Below, one piece after another: positions 54,983 to 55,283 of a DNA stretch of 55,283 nucleotides. Source of the stretch: an uncultured Algimonas sp. (lineage in GTDB: Bacteria; Pseudomonadota; Alphaproteobacteria; Caulobacterales; Maricaulaceae); assembly GCF_947498175.1 (NCBI RefSeq), contig NZ_CANMJB010000010.1, positions 1 through 55,283 of the forward strand, given 5' to 3'. The notes beneath the pieces were generated by a model that saw only the letters and a list, made by a program, of their open reading frames with translations, was not told where the DNA came from and did not search any database. Position 1 is the first letter of the stretch, and every line of letters begins with the position of its first letter. A program made the position numbers and the translations under genes.

Positions 54983-55283
54983 CCTCATCCCGGGCTCGAC
55001 CCGGGATCCATCTCCCAACCGGTCCGGCCAGCCTGAGGGTCCTGCGATGGACCCCACGGGACCGCGCCAGCGCGTCCCTGTCCGGGGTGAGGAATTTTCG
55101 TTAGGTTATCTATGGCATCGATCATAATGCATGCTTCATCGTGCGACCGGGCGTCGGGGCCACGGCGGGGGTGCGTTTGTGCCGCGAAGGCGACACGAGG
55201 CGCGGACCCTGCCCCGTGACGGGGAAGGGAAAACAAGAACCATTTTCACGAAGGCAGGGCCCGCGCGAGGAGTCCGGCCCGAC
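54983..55283 (+). repeat. Dispersed two-module intergenic repeat, copy B
   Basis: Module 1 (54983-55094) runs from CCTCATCCCGGGCTCGACC, with a TCCCGGG/CCCGGGA hairpin, through GGTCCTGCGATGGACCCC to GTCCGGGGTGAGG. A variable spacer of about 38 bases follows. Module 2 holds the hairpin GTGCCGC/GCGACAC (55179-55196), the outer stem GCGCGGACCCTG (55200-55211) pairing with CAGGGCCCGCGC (55255-55266), and the inner hairpin CCCCG-TGA-CGGGG (55212-55224). It is inverted relative to copy A at the other end of the window. Confidence 0.82.

Noticed and set aside
54985-55236. Minus-strand 83-codon frame at the right end
   Set aside because: It lies entirely in repeat copy B, and its similarity to the frame at the left end reflects the inverted repeat.

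Overview
The window is GC-rich chromosomal DNA from an alphaproteobacterium, most likely of the dimorphic, often marine Caulobacterales/Maricaulales group (Hyphomonadaceae-like). Supporting genes are a CpdR-type receiver protein, a PodJ-like polarity protein, a PraR/PhrR-type XRE regulator, a TonB-type pseudogene, cobaltochelatase CobT, and a large aliphatic acyl-CoA and branched-chain amino acid catabolism gene set. Most of the window is ordinary core metabolism. I see no tRNA, rRNA, CRISPR array, transposase or phage gene.

Layout. 1-2500: a copy of a dispersed repeat, a DUF2147 protein and rho with its terminator. 2600-7300: a leftward valine-catabolism cluster (HIBADH, HIBYL-CoA hydrolase, isobutyryl-CoA dehydrogenase) and a secreted Cys-rich protein. 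7300-8640: a gene-poor stretch with a second repeat copy. 8640-12025: an AT-richer ClpP-fold lipoprotein gene and sdhCDA without sdhB. 12300-16100: an Rhs polymorphic-toxin island whose 3' half is much AT-richer. 16280-22130: cpdR, N-formylglutamate amidohydrolase, an XRE regulator, hisN, a DegP-type protease, a DUF892 stress protein and a glycine-zipper protein. 22180-25790: carB followed by a broken TonB-type gene. 25790-26830: a gene-poor kilobase holding a 54-residue basic protein gene. 26830-31850: DUF6920 protein and a MerR-regulated pair of acyl-CoA dehydrogenases with a lipoprotein. 32000-38500: PodJ-like protein, GNAT, and a DUF1501/DUF1800 pair. 38650-43800: lysC, cobT, a small membrane protein and a beta-lactamase-fold hydrolase. 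43800-48050: membrane protein, VOC protein, bacterioferritin with its ferredoxin, DUF7002 protein, and an ABM/MarR operon. 48400-54810: SDR, DUF1761, DUF421, a TIGR02587/TIGR02588 pair, ftsY and mtaB. 54980-55283: a third copy of the dispersed repeat, inverted relative to the first.

The most unusual content is (1) the Rhs island: a Sec-exported Rhs protein ending in a JAMM-like HxH..SxxD domain, an overlapping AT-rich putative immunity gene, decayed fragments, and a displaced second Rhs tip with its own overlapping membrane-protein gene; and (2) a two-module intergenic repeat present three times, once at each end of the window, whose hairpins are kept by compensating base changes. Smaller finds are a TonB-family pseudogene behind carB, a small unrecognised gene at 26393-26557, and candidate operators for MerR, MarR and Fur-type regulators. 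All functional calls come from reading the sequence; no database search was possible.
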